DNA of 64,000 nucleotides from NCBI RefSeq assembly GCF_044383835.1, contig NZ_JBISEP010000002.1, positions 62,001-126,000 on the forward strand, read 5' to 3'. The DNA is from Paraliobacillus sp044383835. Its GTDB lineage: Bacteria; Bacillota; Bacilli; Bacillales; Amphibacillaceae. This document shows positions 25,613-34,278 of the stretch, in pieces. Under the pieces are notes generated by a model. It did not search any database. It worked only from the letters and a program-made list of their open reading frames with translations, and was not told the origin of the DNA. How positions within the stretch are numbered: the stretch's first letter is position 1; the number at the start of each line of letters is the position of its first letter. A program made the translations under genes and the position numbers.

Positions 25613-27117
25613 TGATGTCAAACCATATATTTCAAATAATTGAACAATTAGTAAAAAAAGGAATAGAGCATGAATTAATTACGTTACAGGATGAAGTCTA
25701 TGTTCGAAATCAAATCCTAGGTCTACTGCAAGTCGAGGGATTTCTATCTCCTAAATTGGAAACTACCATTCAAGATATTCCTGACCTTTTAGAAGCCTTG
25801 GTAGATTATGCTGTTCAAGAAAAAATAATTGAAGATGTATTAGATGATAAAGAAATATTAACTGCAAACATAATGAATTGTTTTTTAGCGAAACCAGCAG
25901 ACGTCAATCGAGAATTTTATGAACAATTTGTAGTATCACCGGAAGCTGCAACCGATTATTTTTACAAACTAAGCAAAAACAGTAATTATATTCAGACGAA
26001 ACGAATTGCTAAAAATATTCAATATAAAACTGAAAGTCCATATGGAAAGCTAGACATTACCATTAACCTATCTAAACCTGAAAAGGATCCTGAACAGATT
26101 AAACGGGAACGAGCAATGAAACAACAAATTAGCTATCCGCAATGTTTATTATGTCGGGAGAATGAGGGGTATGTGGGTAGAACTGGATATCCCGCTAGGT
26201 CCAATCATCGAATCATAGAAGTGCCTTTAGAAGGAGAAACATGGTTTTTACAATACTCGCCATATGTGTATTATAATGAGCACAGCATCCTTCTTTCGGG
26301 TGAGCATCGGCCAATGGAAATTACATCATCAACCTTTGAACGTTTAACTGCTTTTGTAGAGAAATTCCCTCATTACTTTATGGGATCTAACGCAGACCTC
26401 CCTATTGTTGGCGGAAGTATTTTATCTCATGATCATTATCAAGGCGGTCGATATACCTTTGCAATGACTAAAGCTGCAGACGCATTCTCATTTCCATTAG
26501 TTAAATACCCTAATGTAATCGCTTCTGTTGTTGAGTGGCCTATGTCTGTGATTCGAATACGTAGCGAAAATAAGAAAGAAGTAGTAGAAGCAGCTGCCTA
26601 TTTATTAGAGCAATGGCAAAACTATAGTGATCCTACCATAGAGATCGTTGCATTTACCGGAGATACACCACATAATACAATTACTCCAATTGCACGAATG
26701 CGTGATCATGCATTTGAACTAGATTTGGTATTGCGTAATAATCGTACAACAGAACAGTATCCTTTTGGTATTTTCCACCCACATGAGGATGTGCATCATA
26801 TCAAAAAGGAAAATATCGGTTTGATTGAGGTGATGGGATTAGCAGTACTTCCGCCACGCTTAAAAGATGAATTAAATGCGATTGAGGCTCATTTGCTTGA
26901 TCAACAAACACCTGTCGCTGACTATCATCAAGCTTGGGTGAAGCAAATCAAACAACAAAATGATTCGATTAACACTTCCAATGTAAAAGGTATTCTTCAT
27001 CAAGCATTGGGGGATAAGTTTACTCGTGTTCTAGAAGATGCAGGTGTGTTTAAATCAAGTGAAGACGGAAAACAAGCTTTTAAACGCTTTATTGAAACTG
27101 TCAATCACAAGCAATAA
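25612..27117 (+). CDS. galT: UTP-hexose-1-phosphate uridylyltransferase, class II
   Basis: Exchanges UMP between UDP-glucose and galactose 1-phosphate. At 501 residues this is the longer Firmicutes-type GalT rather than the short HIT-family enzyme. Diagnostic segments are CLLCRENEGYVGR, PYVYYNEHSILLSGEH and the histidine motif ILSHDHYQGGRY. A GAGGA site lies in the end of galE and the ATG overlaps the galE stop; a second ATG follows immediately and could also be used. It precedes galM by 18 bases. Confidence 0.96.
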   Translation: MMSNHIFQIIEQLVKKGIEHELITLQDEVYVRNQILGLLQVEGFLSPKLETTIQDIPDLLEALVDYAVQEKIIEDVLDDKEILTANIMNCFLAKPADVNREFYEQFVVSPEAATDYFYKLSKNSNYIQTKRIAKNIQYKTESPYGKLDITINLSKPEKDPEQIKRERAMKQQISYPQCLLCRENEGYVGRTGYPARSNHRIIEVPLEGETWFLQYSPYVYYNEHSILLSGEHRPMEITSSTFERLTAFVEKFPHYFMGSNADLPIVGGSILSHDHYQGGRYTFAMTKAADAFSFPLVKYPNVIASVVEWPMSVIRIRSENKKEVVEAAAYLLEQWQNYSDPTIEIVAFTGDTPHNTITPIARMRDHAFELDLVLRNNRTTEQYPFGIFHPHEDVHHIKKENIGLIEVMGLAVLPPRLKDELNAIEAHLLDQQTPVADYHQAWVKQIKQQNDSINTSNVKGILHQALGDKFTRVLEDAGVFKSSEDGKQAFKRFIETVNHKQ

Positions 27118-27135
27118 ATTTGGGAGGATATTTTC

Positions 27136-28182
27136 ATGCATGTTCACGAAAAAACACTGACTGTATCTGGACAAAACTGGATAGAGTATACGTTAGAAAA
27201 TGACCAAGGGATATCAATCAATTGTCTTAACTATGGTGGAATTATTAAAGATATTAACGTACCTGATCGTAATGGAAAATTAGAAAATGTCGTTTTAAGT
27301 TTCGCAAACAATGAAGATTATCTAAACAACCCTAATTTTTTTGGTGCCTTAGTTGGTAGAGTTGCTGGTCGGATTGAATCATCCTCTTTTTCAATTGATG
27401 GAAAAATGTATACACTTCCTGCTAACGAAGAAGACCACCACTTGCATGGCGGTACTAATGGCTTCCACCAAATTTTATGGGAAACAACGCCTTTTCAAAC
27501 GGAAACACAAATAGGAGTTCATTTTACACATACTTTTCCTGATGGAGATGGAGGATATCCAGGACAGTTGGAAGTTACAATCACGTATGCTCTAACAAAT
27601 GAAAATAATTTTGAAATTACTTATCAAGCTATATCAGATCAAGACACGATCCTAACTACAACAAATCACTCCTATTTTAATTTAAGCGGTAACTTAAAAA
27701 GGGATATTTTGCACCATGACGTACAAATAGATGCAGGACAATTTGTGGAATTGAATCATGATCTGATCCCAACAGGTGACATTTTATCTGTTGATAATAC
27801 GGTATTTGATTTTCGTAAAGCACACCCTATCATTGATGGCGTTCACTCTATTGATCAACAGAACTTAGTCGCTTCTAACGGATTTGATCATTACTTTATA
27901 TTTGATCATCAACAACAACCTAATGCTACTATAACAGAACGGGAAAGCGGAAGAAGATTAGAAGTGCGAACTGATCAGCCTGGAATGGTAATGTACACGT
28001 CAAACGGGTTGGATGATTCTATTAAGTTAAAAGAAAGAAATGCGACAAAACATTTAGGAATATGCTTAGAAACACAAGGCTCTCCTGCCTCTTTAAAACA
28101 TAAAGGTTTTCCTAGTATATACTTAAGTAAAGGTGAAACATACCATAAGAAAACGATCTTTTCTTTTCGTACGATAGATTAG
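27136..28182 (+). CDS. galM: Aldose 1-epimerase (galactose mutarotase)
   Basis: Converts beta- to alpha-galactose so that GalK can use it. Beta-sandwich protein of 348 residues with the catalytic His in TNHSYFNLSG, the second His in HLHGGTNGFH, and the catalytic Glu in CLETQGSPAS. A GGGAGGA site precedes the ATG. Last gene of galKETM, ended by a hairpin shared with the convergent ROK gene. Confidence 0.95.
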   Translation: MHVHEKTLTVSGQNWIEYTLENDQGISINCLNYGGIIKDINVPDRNGKLENVVLSFANNEDYLNNPNFFGALVGRVAGRIESSSFSIDGKMYTLPANEEDHHLHGGTNGFHQILWETTPFQTETQIGVHFTHTFPDGDGGYPGQLEVTITYALTNENNFEITYQAISDQDTILTTTNHSYFNLSGNLKRDILHHDVQIDAGQFVELNHDLIPTGDILSVDNTVFDFRKAHPIIDGVHSIDQQNLVASNGFDHYFIFDHQQQPNATITERESGRRLEVRTDQPGMVMYTSNGLDDSIKLKERNATKHLGICLETQGSPASLKHKGFPSIYLSKGETYHKKTIFSFRTID

Positions 28183-28222
28183 TGAATTTACCGGGTATCT
28201 TACCAAGAAATTAGCTACAAAA

Positions 28223-28258
28223 AAGTCATGAAGCAATTTACTCGCTTCATGACTTCTT
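28223..28258. terminator. Two-way terminator between galM and ROK gene
   Basis: Stem AAGTCATGAAGC / GCTTCATGACTT around a nine-base loop, with A-rich sequence on the left and T-rich on the right, between two convergent genes. Confidence 0.85.
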
Positions 28259-29461
28259 CTACATCGTTACCTCTCCATTTCGTTCAAATAACGCCGCCAA
28301 TAGTAACGCAACTGCACCTAATGCAGTTGCTTGTTCTCCTAAATTTGAGAACACAACTTGTGTTTGCTTCGCTTTTGGTGTAAGTGCTCTGTGTCTAATT
28401 GTTTGAACAATCGGATCTAAAATAAATGTGCGCGCTCTCGCTACACCACCACTAATAATAATTTTTGATGGGTTAATCATATGAATCAGATTCGTTAACC
28501 CGATGCCAATATACTCACCTGTTTCCTCTAATATTCTTATTGCGTAGCTATCTCCATCTTCAGCAGCTTGAAAGACTCTTTCTCCAGTTATAGGAGAAGT
28601 TGTTTTAAGTACAGATTGTGCGGCTTGATCTAAGTGCTGCACTGCCCGCTCTGCTATCGCAGGCCCAGAAATAATCGTCTGTAAGCAGCCTTTGTTTCCA
28701 CATGAGCATGTTTTCCCATTTATATCTACTGTCATATGGCCAATTTCTCCAGCAAGGCTGTTATCTCCATGGTATAATTTACCGTTAACTGCCATACCAG
28801 CACCTACTCCATTACCAATATTGACCGCTACCATACTTTTTGAATTTTTACCCTGTCCAAACCAAACTTCTCCTAAAGCAAGCGCTCGCGCATCATTTTC
28901 TACTATTACCATTACGTTAAACCTATCTTCTAACGTTTGTTGGATCGGAACATCTTTCAAGTCTAAATTAGGCGCGTAAAGCGATGTACCGGTTTCTACG
29001 TCAATGACACCATGCATCGCTATTCCTATGCCAATAATTTTATCCTTATCTTGAATATACTGTTGTAGCACTGTTTCGATCCCAGTTTCTAAAATACTTA
29101 AAAAAGTGGCTTCTGTTACTTTTTCGGTAATTGGTAAGCTACAACGTTCCATGACTTTGCCAGATAAGTCAGTCAGTATCGTCTCAACTTCTCTTGGTCC
29201 TGCATCTACACCAACAACATAAAAACTTTGATAATTAATGACTAACATTGTTGGCTTTCTTCCACCTTGCGATATACCAAGTGTACTTTCCTTTACAATG
29301 CCTTGTTCAATTAATTCTTTAACAATACTACCTACCGTTGGAGGCGTTAAATTTGTCTCTTTGGCAATTTGAGCACGAGAAATCGGCTCACTATTTAATA
29401 TTTTATTTAAAATAATTGATTTGTTTAATGATTTCATCCATCTAAAGCTACCAATTTGCAT
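28259..29461 (-). CDS. ROK-family repressor, likely of gal operon
   Basis: Transcriptional repressor of the NagC/XylR type, 400 residues. A winged HTH (ISRAQIAKETNLTPPTVGSIVKE) is followed by a ROK sugar-kinase-like domain with VAVNIGNGVGAGMAVNGK, the LAGEIGHMTVD signature and the zinc motif CSCGNKGCLQT. The effector is probably a sugar, and position convergent to galKETM plus a shared 15-mer in both promoters points to control of galactose use and of itself. CGGAGTGAT precedes the ATG. It could instead sense xylose or glucose; specificity is inferred only from context. Confidence 0.85.
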   Translation of the reverse strand: MQIGSFRWMKSLNKSIILNKILNSEPISRAQIAKETNLTPPTVGSIVKELIEQGIVKESTLGISQGGRKPTMLVINYQSFYVVGVDAGPREVETILTDLSGKVMERCSLPITEKVTEATFLSILETGIETVLQQYIQDKDKIIGIGIAMHGVIDVETGTSLYAPNLDLKDVPIQQTLEDRFNVMVIVENDARALALGEVWFGQGKNSKSMVAVNIGNGVGAGMAVNGKLYHGDNSLAGEIGHMTVDINGKTCSCGNKGCLQTIISGPAIAERAVQHLDQAAQSVLKTTSPITGERVFQAAEDGDSYAIRILEETGEYIGIGLTNLIHMINPSKIIISGGVARARTFILDPIVQTIRHRALTPKAKQTQVVFSNLGEQATALGAVALLLAALFERNGEVTM

Positions 29462-29513
29462 ATCACTCCGCCCCCCAAGTGTTAAGCTTTCTAATTACAA
29501 ATAGCGTATCACA

Positions 29514-29531
29514 TTAATTAATTTAATTAAA
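29514..29531 (-). promoter_or_regulatory. Putative ROK operator in own promoter region
   Basis: AATTAATTTAATTAA (29516-29530), identical to the gal promoter copy, about 55 bases upstream of the ROK start codon. Likely autoregulation. Confidence 0.5.
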
Positions 29532-29693
29532 GAACGAATAGAAAGTAAGAAGATAGGTACATAATAAAATACTTCTTAAGCTTGTCCATTAAAAATCGGC
29601 AATCAATCGATCATTTAAGTGATCTGCTATAGATGTTTATTTTCCATTAATGCCGCATATTCACTCCGCTGAATCATCTTTTCTATTAAAAGA

Positions 29694-29728
29694 GTGAACC
29701 ATAGTTCATATCCTGCGCTATAGTTCAC
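29694..29728 (-). terminator. Terminator of adenine deaminase gene
   Basis: Stem GTGAAC(C)ATAG / CTAT(A)GTTCAC with one internal mismatch, T-rich on both sides, about 40 bases after the adenine deaminase stop codon on the minus strand. Confidence 0.65.
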
Positions 29729-29767
29729 TTTTGTTTAATTTTTACTCAAGCTTGTCATTTCTTGCTT

Positions 29768-31561
29768 CTATATATGTTTCAAACTTTTTATCACCTGAAT
29801 AAGTGAAAAAGTAGTAACATCTACTAGACCTCGGTTAGAAATTCTCACTTCAGGTATGACAGGTAAAGCAATGAGTGAAAAGGTCATGAATGGTGCGTGA
29901 ATCGGACAGCCAAGTTCTTCCCAAGCTCTTTCTAAGTCTTTTACCTGTGTGACCACTTCCTCTGCATTCGCATCAGACATTAATCCTGCAATCGGCATTG
30001 GAACTTGTGCAAGTATGTTACCATCCTCAACTACAATCATCCCTCCGCCTAAATCGATTAACGCATTAGCAGCAAAAGCCATGTCCTCTTCATCGACACC
30101 CATTACTAATAAATTATGGCTATCATGTGCGACTGTGGATGCTACTGCACCACGTTTTAATTGAAATCCATTCACGAAAGCAACAGATATATCTCCGGAT
30201 TGGTGATGTCTGTCAATACAAGCTAATTTAATAACATCTTGAGCTAGGTCTGATATAACAAGTTGATCCTGTACATCCAATACCGCCTCCATCTTCTCTG
30301 TTCTTGCACTATTCTCGATTACTTTTATACCATTAACGACTACTTGCTCAGACGTTGTATCTACTTTTACATTAAAATCATCTGGTACTAGTTTATTTTT
30401 GACATGAATGGATTGCTTAATATGATTAGGGTACGTATAGTTCGGTAATGTAGCCACTAAATGTTGATCCGCTACTACTACTTGACCATTTACAATCACG
30501 TCACTAGGCTCCATTTGTTCTAAATTTTCCAATACGATGATATCCGCGCATTTACTTGGTGTAATACTTCCAAAATCATCAGCCATATTAAAATATCTTG
30601 CTACATTTAAAGTTGCCATTTTAATTGCTGTAACAGGATCCACGCCTTCTTCTATCGCACGCCTGACAACATGATTAATATGACCTTTTTCTACTAATGT
30701 TTGTGGATACACATCATCTGTTACTAATAATATATGTTCCGTTGCAACACGATCCTCTGTTACGATCTTGATCACTTCTTTAACATCTTGCCATGCTGAT
30801 CCTTCTCGTATCATGACATACATTCCTAAACGTAGTTTCTCAAGTGCTTGTTCACGGTCTACTGTTTCATGACAAGAAGTAACCCCTGATGCAATATACG
30901 CTTGTAGCATTTCATTACTACCATCAGGAAAATGACCGGTCACTGTTTTACCAGCTAACATTGTTTCTTGAATCTCACCTAACATTTTTGGTTCTCCTGT
31001 AATAACTCCTGGAAAATTCATTACTTCTCCAAGTCCAACGACATTATCCCAAGTCAATCCTTCTTTAATATCTTCTACTTCTAATGTTGCTCCTGCATCT
31101 TCCAGACCGTCTGTTGCTGGCACACATGAAGGAAACGTGGTAAATACATGCATCGGTAATCGTTGCCCTTCTTCATGCATCTGTCTTACACCTTCAACAC
31201 CAAACACATTAGCAATTTCATGTGGATCCATAAAAATACTAGTCGTCCCCTTTGTTAGTGCAATACGAGCAAATTCAGTTACAGTGAGCATGGTACTCTC
31301 TACATGCATATGCCCATCCATTAACCCTGGGGCAATATATTTACCTGTTGCATCTATCACGTTTGTCACAGTTCCAATCGTATGATTTGCTTTTCCTACA
31401 TAAGCTATGCGTCCTTTTGAAATAGCGACATCCATGTTTGGTAATAATTCTCCTGTAATCACATTGACAAGTGTACCATTCTGAATCACAAGTTCTGCCT
31501 TTTCTTCTCCTAGTGCTACTTTTGCTAAATGTTGATTCACTTGATCTAATGAGTATGCCAT
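29768..31561 (-). CDS. ade: Adenine deaminase
   Basis: Metal-dependent amidohydrolase that deaminates adenine to hypoxanthine for purine salvage. The 597-residue protein shows the family's IDATGKYIAPGLMDGHMHVES, FMDPHEIANVFGVEG, the GHFPDGSNEML block and a C-terminal AdeC domain with VAFVNGFQLKRG and SHNLLVMGVDEEDM. I start at the ATG at 31561 with GAAGGGG upstream, because the longer frame would begin inside the riboswitch terminator. It is preceded by a purine riboswitch, so expression should fall when the purine ligand is plentiful, if that switch works as an OFF switch. Confidence 0.93.
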   Translation of the reverse strand: MAYSLDQVNQHLAKVALGEEKAELVIQNGTLVNVITGELLPNMDVAISKGRIAYVGKANHTIGTVTNVIDATGKYIAPGLMDGHMHVESTMLTVTEFARIALTKGTTSIFMDPHEIANVFGVEGVRQMHEEGQRLPMHVFTTFPSCVPATDGLEDAGATLEVEDIKEGLTWDNVVGLGEVMNFPGVITGEPKMLGEIQETMLAGKTVTGHFPDGSNEMLQAYIASGVTSCHETVDREQALEKLRLGMYVMIREGSAWQDVKEVIKIVTEDRVATEHILLVTDDVYPQTLVEKGHINHVVRRAIEEGVDPVTAIKMATLNVARYFNMADDFGSITPSKCADIIVLENLEQMEPSDVIVNGQVVVADQHLVATLPNYTYPNHIKQSIHVKNKLVPDDFNVKVDTTSEQVVVNGIKVIENSARTEKMEAVLDVQDQLVISDLAQDVIKLACIDRHHQSGDISVAFVNGFQLKRGAVASTVAHDSHNLLVMGVDEEDMAFAANALIDLGGGMIVVEDGNILAQVPMPIAGLMSDANAEEVVTQVKDLERAWEELGCPIHAPFMTFSLIALPVIPEVRISNRGLVDVTTFSLIQVIKSLKHI

Positions 31562-31591
31562 GTTTGATAACCCCTTCTTTTTATATAATAT

Positions 31592-31758
31592 AAAAAACCC
31601 AAGGCGTGCGTTCATCCTTGGGTAATTACATGAAGGGATGATGATAGAACAATAGCTTGTAGGCATTCTTATTCCATCACTTTTCCCTACATGTAGTCCA
31701 GTGATTTACGGTCACCCGGTAGAAACGCTTAAGCCAATTCTTAAGCTTATACATGTAA
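31592..31758 (-). promoter_or_regulatory. Purine riboswitch upstream of ade
   Basis: On the minus strand the aptamer (31758-31687) shows P1 TTACATGTA with TACATGTAG, a P2 stem GCTTAA/CTTAAGC, the invariant GTTTCTACC, the P3 loop CCGTAAA, and GGACTAC. The specificity base after GGA is C, as in guanine/hypoxanthine aptamers, not U as in adenine aptamers. A terminator stem ACCCAAGG / CCTTGGGT followed by six Ts lies at 31623-31592. TACATGTAGGGA can pair with TCCCTTCATGTA to compete with it. A TTGACC box with 17-base spacing upstream (near 31812) is a plausible promoter. Confidence 0.88.
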
Positions 31759-31820
31759 CTTTTATTTAATGATATTTATTCTTTTTAACATAGCTTTTGT
31801 AAAAGGTCAACTGCTTTCTA

Positions 31821-32675
31821 TTAGAAAAAGCGTGCTTTTAAATAGTGATACACACCTTCATCATCACAAGTATGTGTAGTTACTTCATCTGCTAAGCTCT
31901 TAATCTCTGGAACTGCGTTTTGCATTGCAACGGATTGACCAGCTAAGTGAAACATAGAGAGATCATTGTGGCTATCTCCCATTACTAGAATGTCACTTGG
32001 GTCAATACGTACGTTATTTAAAATCGCTTGAATGCCTGTTGCTTTGTTAACATTGGCGACCATTATTTCAACATTATGGTCAGAAGAAGACGCTGTAGTA
32101 AAATTCATCCATTGCTTAAGTTCATCTAATACTTGCTTCCAATCATTAATATGTTCCTCTTGTTTACTAAAGCAATAAAACTTAGAGTACATTTGTTCCG
32201 GAAATGTTTCTTTCCAGTCTATAGCTTCTTTCATTGCCTCTTTTCGCTCAATCCATTCGTTAATTCCTACACGTTCAGGTTTCGGGTCTTCTACTTCTTC
32301 AGCTAATATATTATAATCTTTTTTAAGAACTATTCGCTTCCCTGTTGTCGGAAAAAGTTCATAATAAACCTGATGTTCTCGTGCTTTCTCAACGATTCGT
32401 CTTACAAGTTCAAACGGCAAGCCATGTTCTTCAATTTTTTCGTCACCTACATAAGCTGTCATGCCATTCGAACTAATTACACCATCTACCTCGAGGTCAT
32501 CGGAAAGGAATGTTAACACTTCTCCCTTTGATCGACCAGTTGCAATAAAAACAAGCATTCCTTTTTCTCTTAGTTGTGTTATTATTTGTTTCGTCTTGTC
32601 ACTTATTCGATTATAGTTATCTAATATCGTTCCATCCATATCAAGAAAAATTGCTTTTGGATCTTTGTGCCTCAT
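31821..32675 (-). CDS. HAD hydrolase, Cof type
   Basis: Cytoplasmic haloacid dehalogenase-type phosphatase of 284 residues. Motif I is AIFLDMDGTILD, with both Asp residues for phosphoryl transfer; motif II is VFIATGRS; a lysine and the metal motif IV DILVMGDSHNDLSMF complete the site. A C2-type cap lies between motifs II and III, as in the Cof/YwpJ group, which act on sugar phosphates or flavin precursors. Substrate unknown. The ATG follows AGGGAGAG at slightly long spacing. A single gene. Confidence 0.88.
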   Translation of the reverse strand: MRHKDPKAIFLDMDGTILDNYNRISDKTKQIITQLREKGMLVFIATGRSKGEVLTFLSDDLEVDGVISSNGMTAYVGDEKIEEHGLPFELVRRIVEKAREHQVYYELFPTTGKRIVLKKDYNILAEEVEDPKPERVGINEWIERKEAMKEAIDWKETFPEQMYSKFYCFSKQEEHINDWKQVLDELKQWMNFTTASSSDHNVEIMVANVNKATGIQAILNNVRIDPSDILVMGDSHNDLSMFHLAGQSVAMQNAVPEIKSLADEVTTHTCDDEGVYHYLKARFF

Positions 32676-32800
32676 TTATTATGCTCTCCCTTTTCTTATC
32701 ACAGTTATAACTAGTATAGCATGTCTATTCATCTAAAAGTTGTAGCAGTTACTACTTGCTTTACAGTATACAAGAGAATTAAGGCTATTAAACTCTTCAT

Positions 32801-33268
32801 TTATCGTATAATTGGTCGTTCATTATTTGATTTCAAGTCATCAATTACTTTTTTGTGACTCGGAAATAGATTATCAGGTAAATGATCCAATGAAAAAAAT
32901 GCCGCATCTAATGACTCTTCATTTTGCTTCACTAAATCCCCACTGAATGTATGACAGGTAAACCAATGTTGGACGAGCGCGACTTGATCTCCGTTCACTA
33001 ATGTTTTTTCATTTCCTTTCCCAGAATAAACACTAAATAATGTTAAATCACCTAACTGTAAACCAGTTTCTTCGGAGACTTCTCGTCTTGCTGTCTCTTC
33101 AACCGATTCACCCAATTCCATGTAACCACCTGGAAATCCCCATGTTTGATTATCAGACCGCAAATGCAACAGAATTCTGCCAAGTCTATCAAACACAATT
33201 GCTCCACAGACCACCATAATTAAGGGCTTATGACCAACCATATGACGTACATAGCTAATATAATCCAT
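32801..33268 (-). CDS. NUDIX hydrolase
   Basis: Hydrolyses a nucleoside diphosphate linked to another moiety; substrate unknown. The Nudix box is complete: GGYMELGESVEETARREV followed by SEETGL, with the catalytic Glu residues present. The start of the fold (VCGAIVFDRLGRILLHLRSD) and WGFPGGYME are typical of the YjhB/MutT-like group. It is 155 residues, cytoplasmic, with AAGGGAG before the ATG. A single gene between the HAD gene and the aldo/keto reductase gene. Confidence 0.88.
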   Translation of the reverse strand: MDYISYVRHMVGHKPLIMVVCGAIVFDRLGRILLHLRSDNQTWGFPGGYMELGESVEETARREVSEETGLQLGDLTLFSVYSGKGNEKTLVNGDQVALVQHWFTCHTFSGDLVKQNEESLDAAFFSLDHLPDNLFPSHKKVIDDLKSNNERPIIR

Positions 33269-33309
33269 TTTGATGCTCCCTTGTTATGTTATCCATTTAT
33301 TATACTAGA

Positions 33310-33335
33310 AAATGACGCCCATACGAGCGTCATTT
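33310..33335 (-). terminator. Terminator of aldo/keto reductase gene
   Basis: Stem AAATGACGC / GCGTCATTT with an eight-base loop immediately after the aldo/keto reductase stop codon. Confidence 0.7.
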
Positions 33336-33338
33336 CTT

Positions 33339-34178
33339 TTATACTTTATTCATTTCATCTGGATCTGGCCCAACTCGCTCATCTTTGTTAAGCATATTAA
33401 TTGCATCCATGTCCTCATCAGATAAGTAAAAATCGAATATATTTGCATTCGCAACGATACGTTCTTCTTTCACTGATTTCGGAATCGTAATGACACCACT
33501 TTGCAAATCCCATCTTAAGATAACCTGGGCAGCGGTTTTCCCATATTTATCAGCAATTTTTGTAAGTACAGGATCATCTAATATTTCGCCTCGCTTTAAA
33601 GGAGCCCAAGCTTCCATTTGAATATGATGTTTTTCACAATAATTACGCAAAGGTTTCTGTGATAAATGCGGATGAAATTCCACTTGATTAACCATTGGAA
33701 CAATCTCTGCAGCTTTTATTAACTCATCTAAATGATGTTCCTTAAAATTACTAACTCCAATAGCCTTAATCTTTCCCTCTTTATATAATTTCTCCATCGC
33801 CTTCCAGGTTTCTTTGAATTTCGCCTGTGCTGGAACTGGCCAATGAATTAAATATAAGTCTAGATAATCTAAACCAAGACGGTTTAATGTTGCTTCAAAT
33901 GCTTGTAAAGTCGATTCATAGCCTTGATCACTATTCCACAGTTTTGAAGTAATAAAAAGTTCATCACGAGGAACACCGGATTCTTTAATTGCTTTCCCAA
34001 CTCCTGATTCATTTTCGTAAAAAGCAGCTGTATCAATACTCTTGTACCCATGATTTAATGCTTTCTTAACTGAATCAACCACTTCATCTCCATCTTCTAC
34101 TTTATACACACCTAGTCCAAACCATGGCATTTTCACACCATTGTGAAGTGTAACTGTGTCTTGTAAATGTGTTGGCAT
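33339..34178 (-). CDS. Aldo/keto reductase
   Basis: NADPH-dependent (alpha/beta)8 barrel reductase of 279 residues, related to B. subtilis YvgN/YtbE glyoxal reductases. The catalytic tetrad is visible: Asp in SIDTAAFYENE, Tyr in the same segment, Lys in FITSKLWNS and His in LYLIHWPVP; the cofactor-binding ITIPKSVKEERI lies near the C-terminus. Likely detoxifies small aldehydes. GGGAGG precedes the ATG. It stands alone with its own terminator. Confidence 0.92.
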   Translation of the reverse strand: MPTHLQDTVTLHNGVKMPWFGLGVYKVEDGDEVVDSVKKALNHGYKSIDTAAFYENESGVGKAIKESGVPRDELFITSKLWNSDQGYESTLQAFEATLNRLGLDYLDLYLIHWPVPAQAKFKETWKAMEKLYKEGKIKAIGVSNFKEHHLDELIKAAEIVPMVNQVEFHPHLSQKPLRNYCEKHHIQMEAWAPLKRGEILDDPVLTKIADKYGKTAAQVILRWDLQSGVITIPKSVKEERIVANANIFDFYLSDEDMDAINMLNKDERVGPDPDEMNKV

Positions 34179-34278
34179 TTGAATTTCCTCCCTTATATTC
34201 GCTACCTTTATTTTCGCATATAATTAGTAATTGGAAAACAAACTTGCTTAAGATATAGCAGCAATAACGATCATTAAG

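Noticed and set aside
29949..30164. Frame inside the adenine deaminase gene on the plus strand
   Set aside because: Shadow frame with no ribosome binding site; the minus-strand protein is clearly conserved there.
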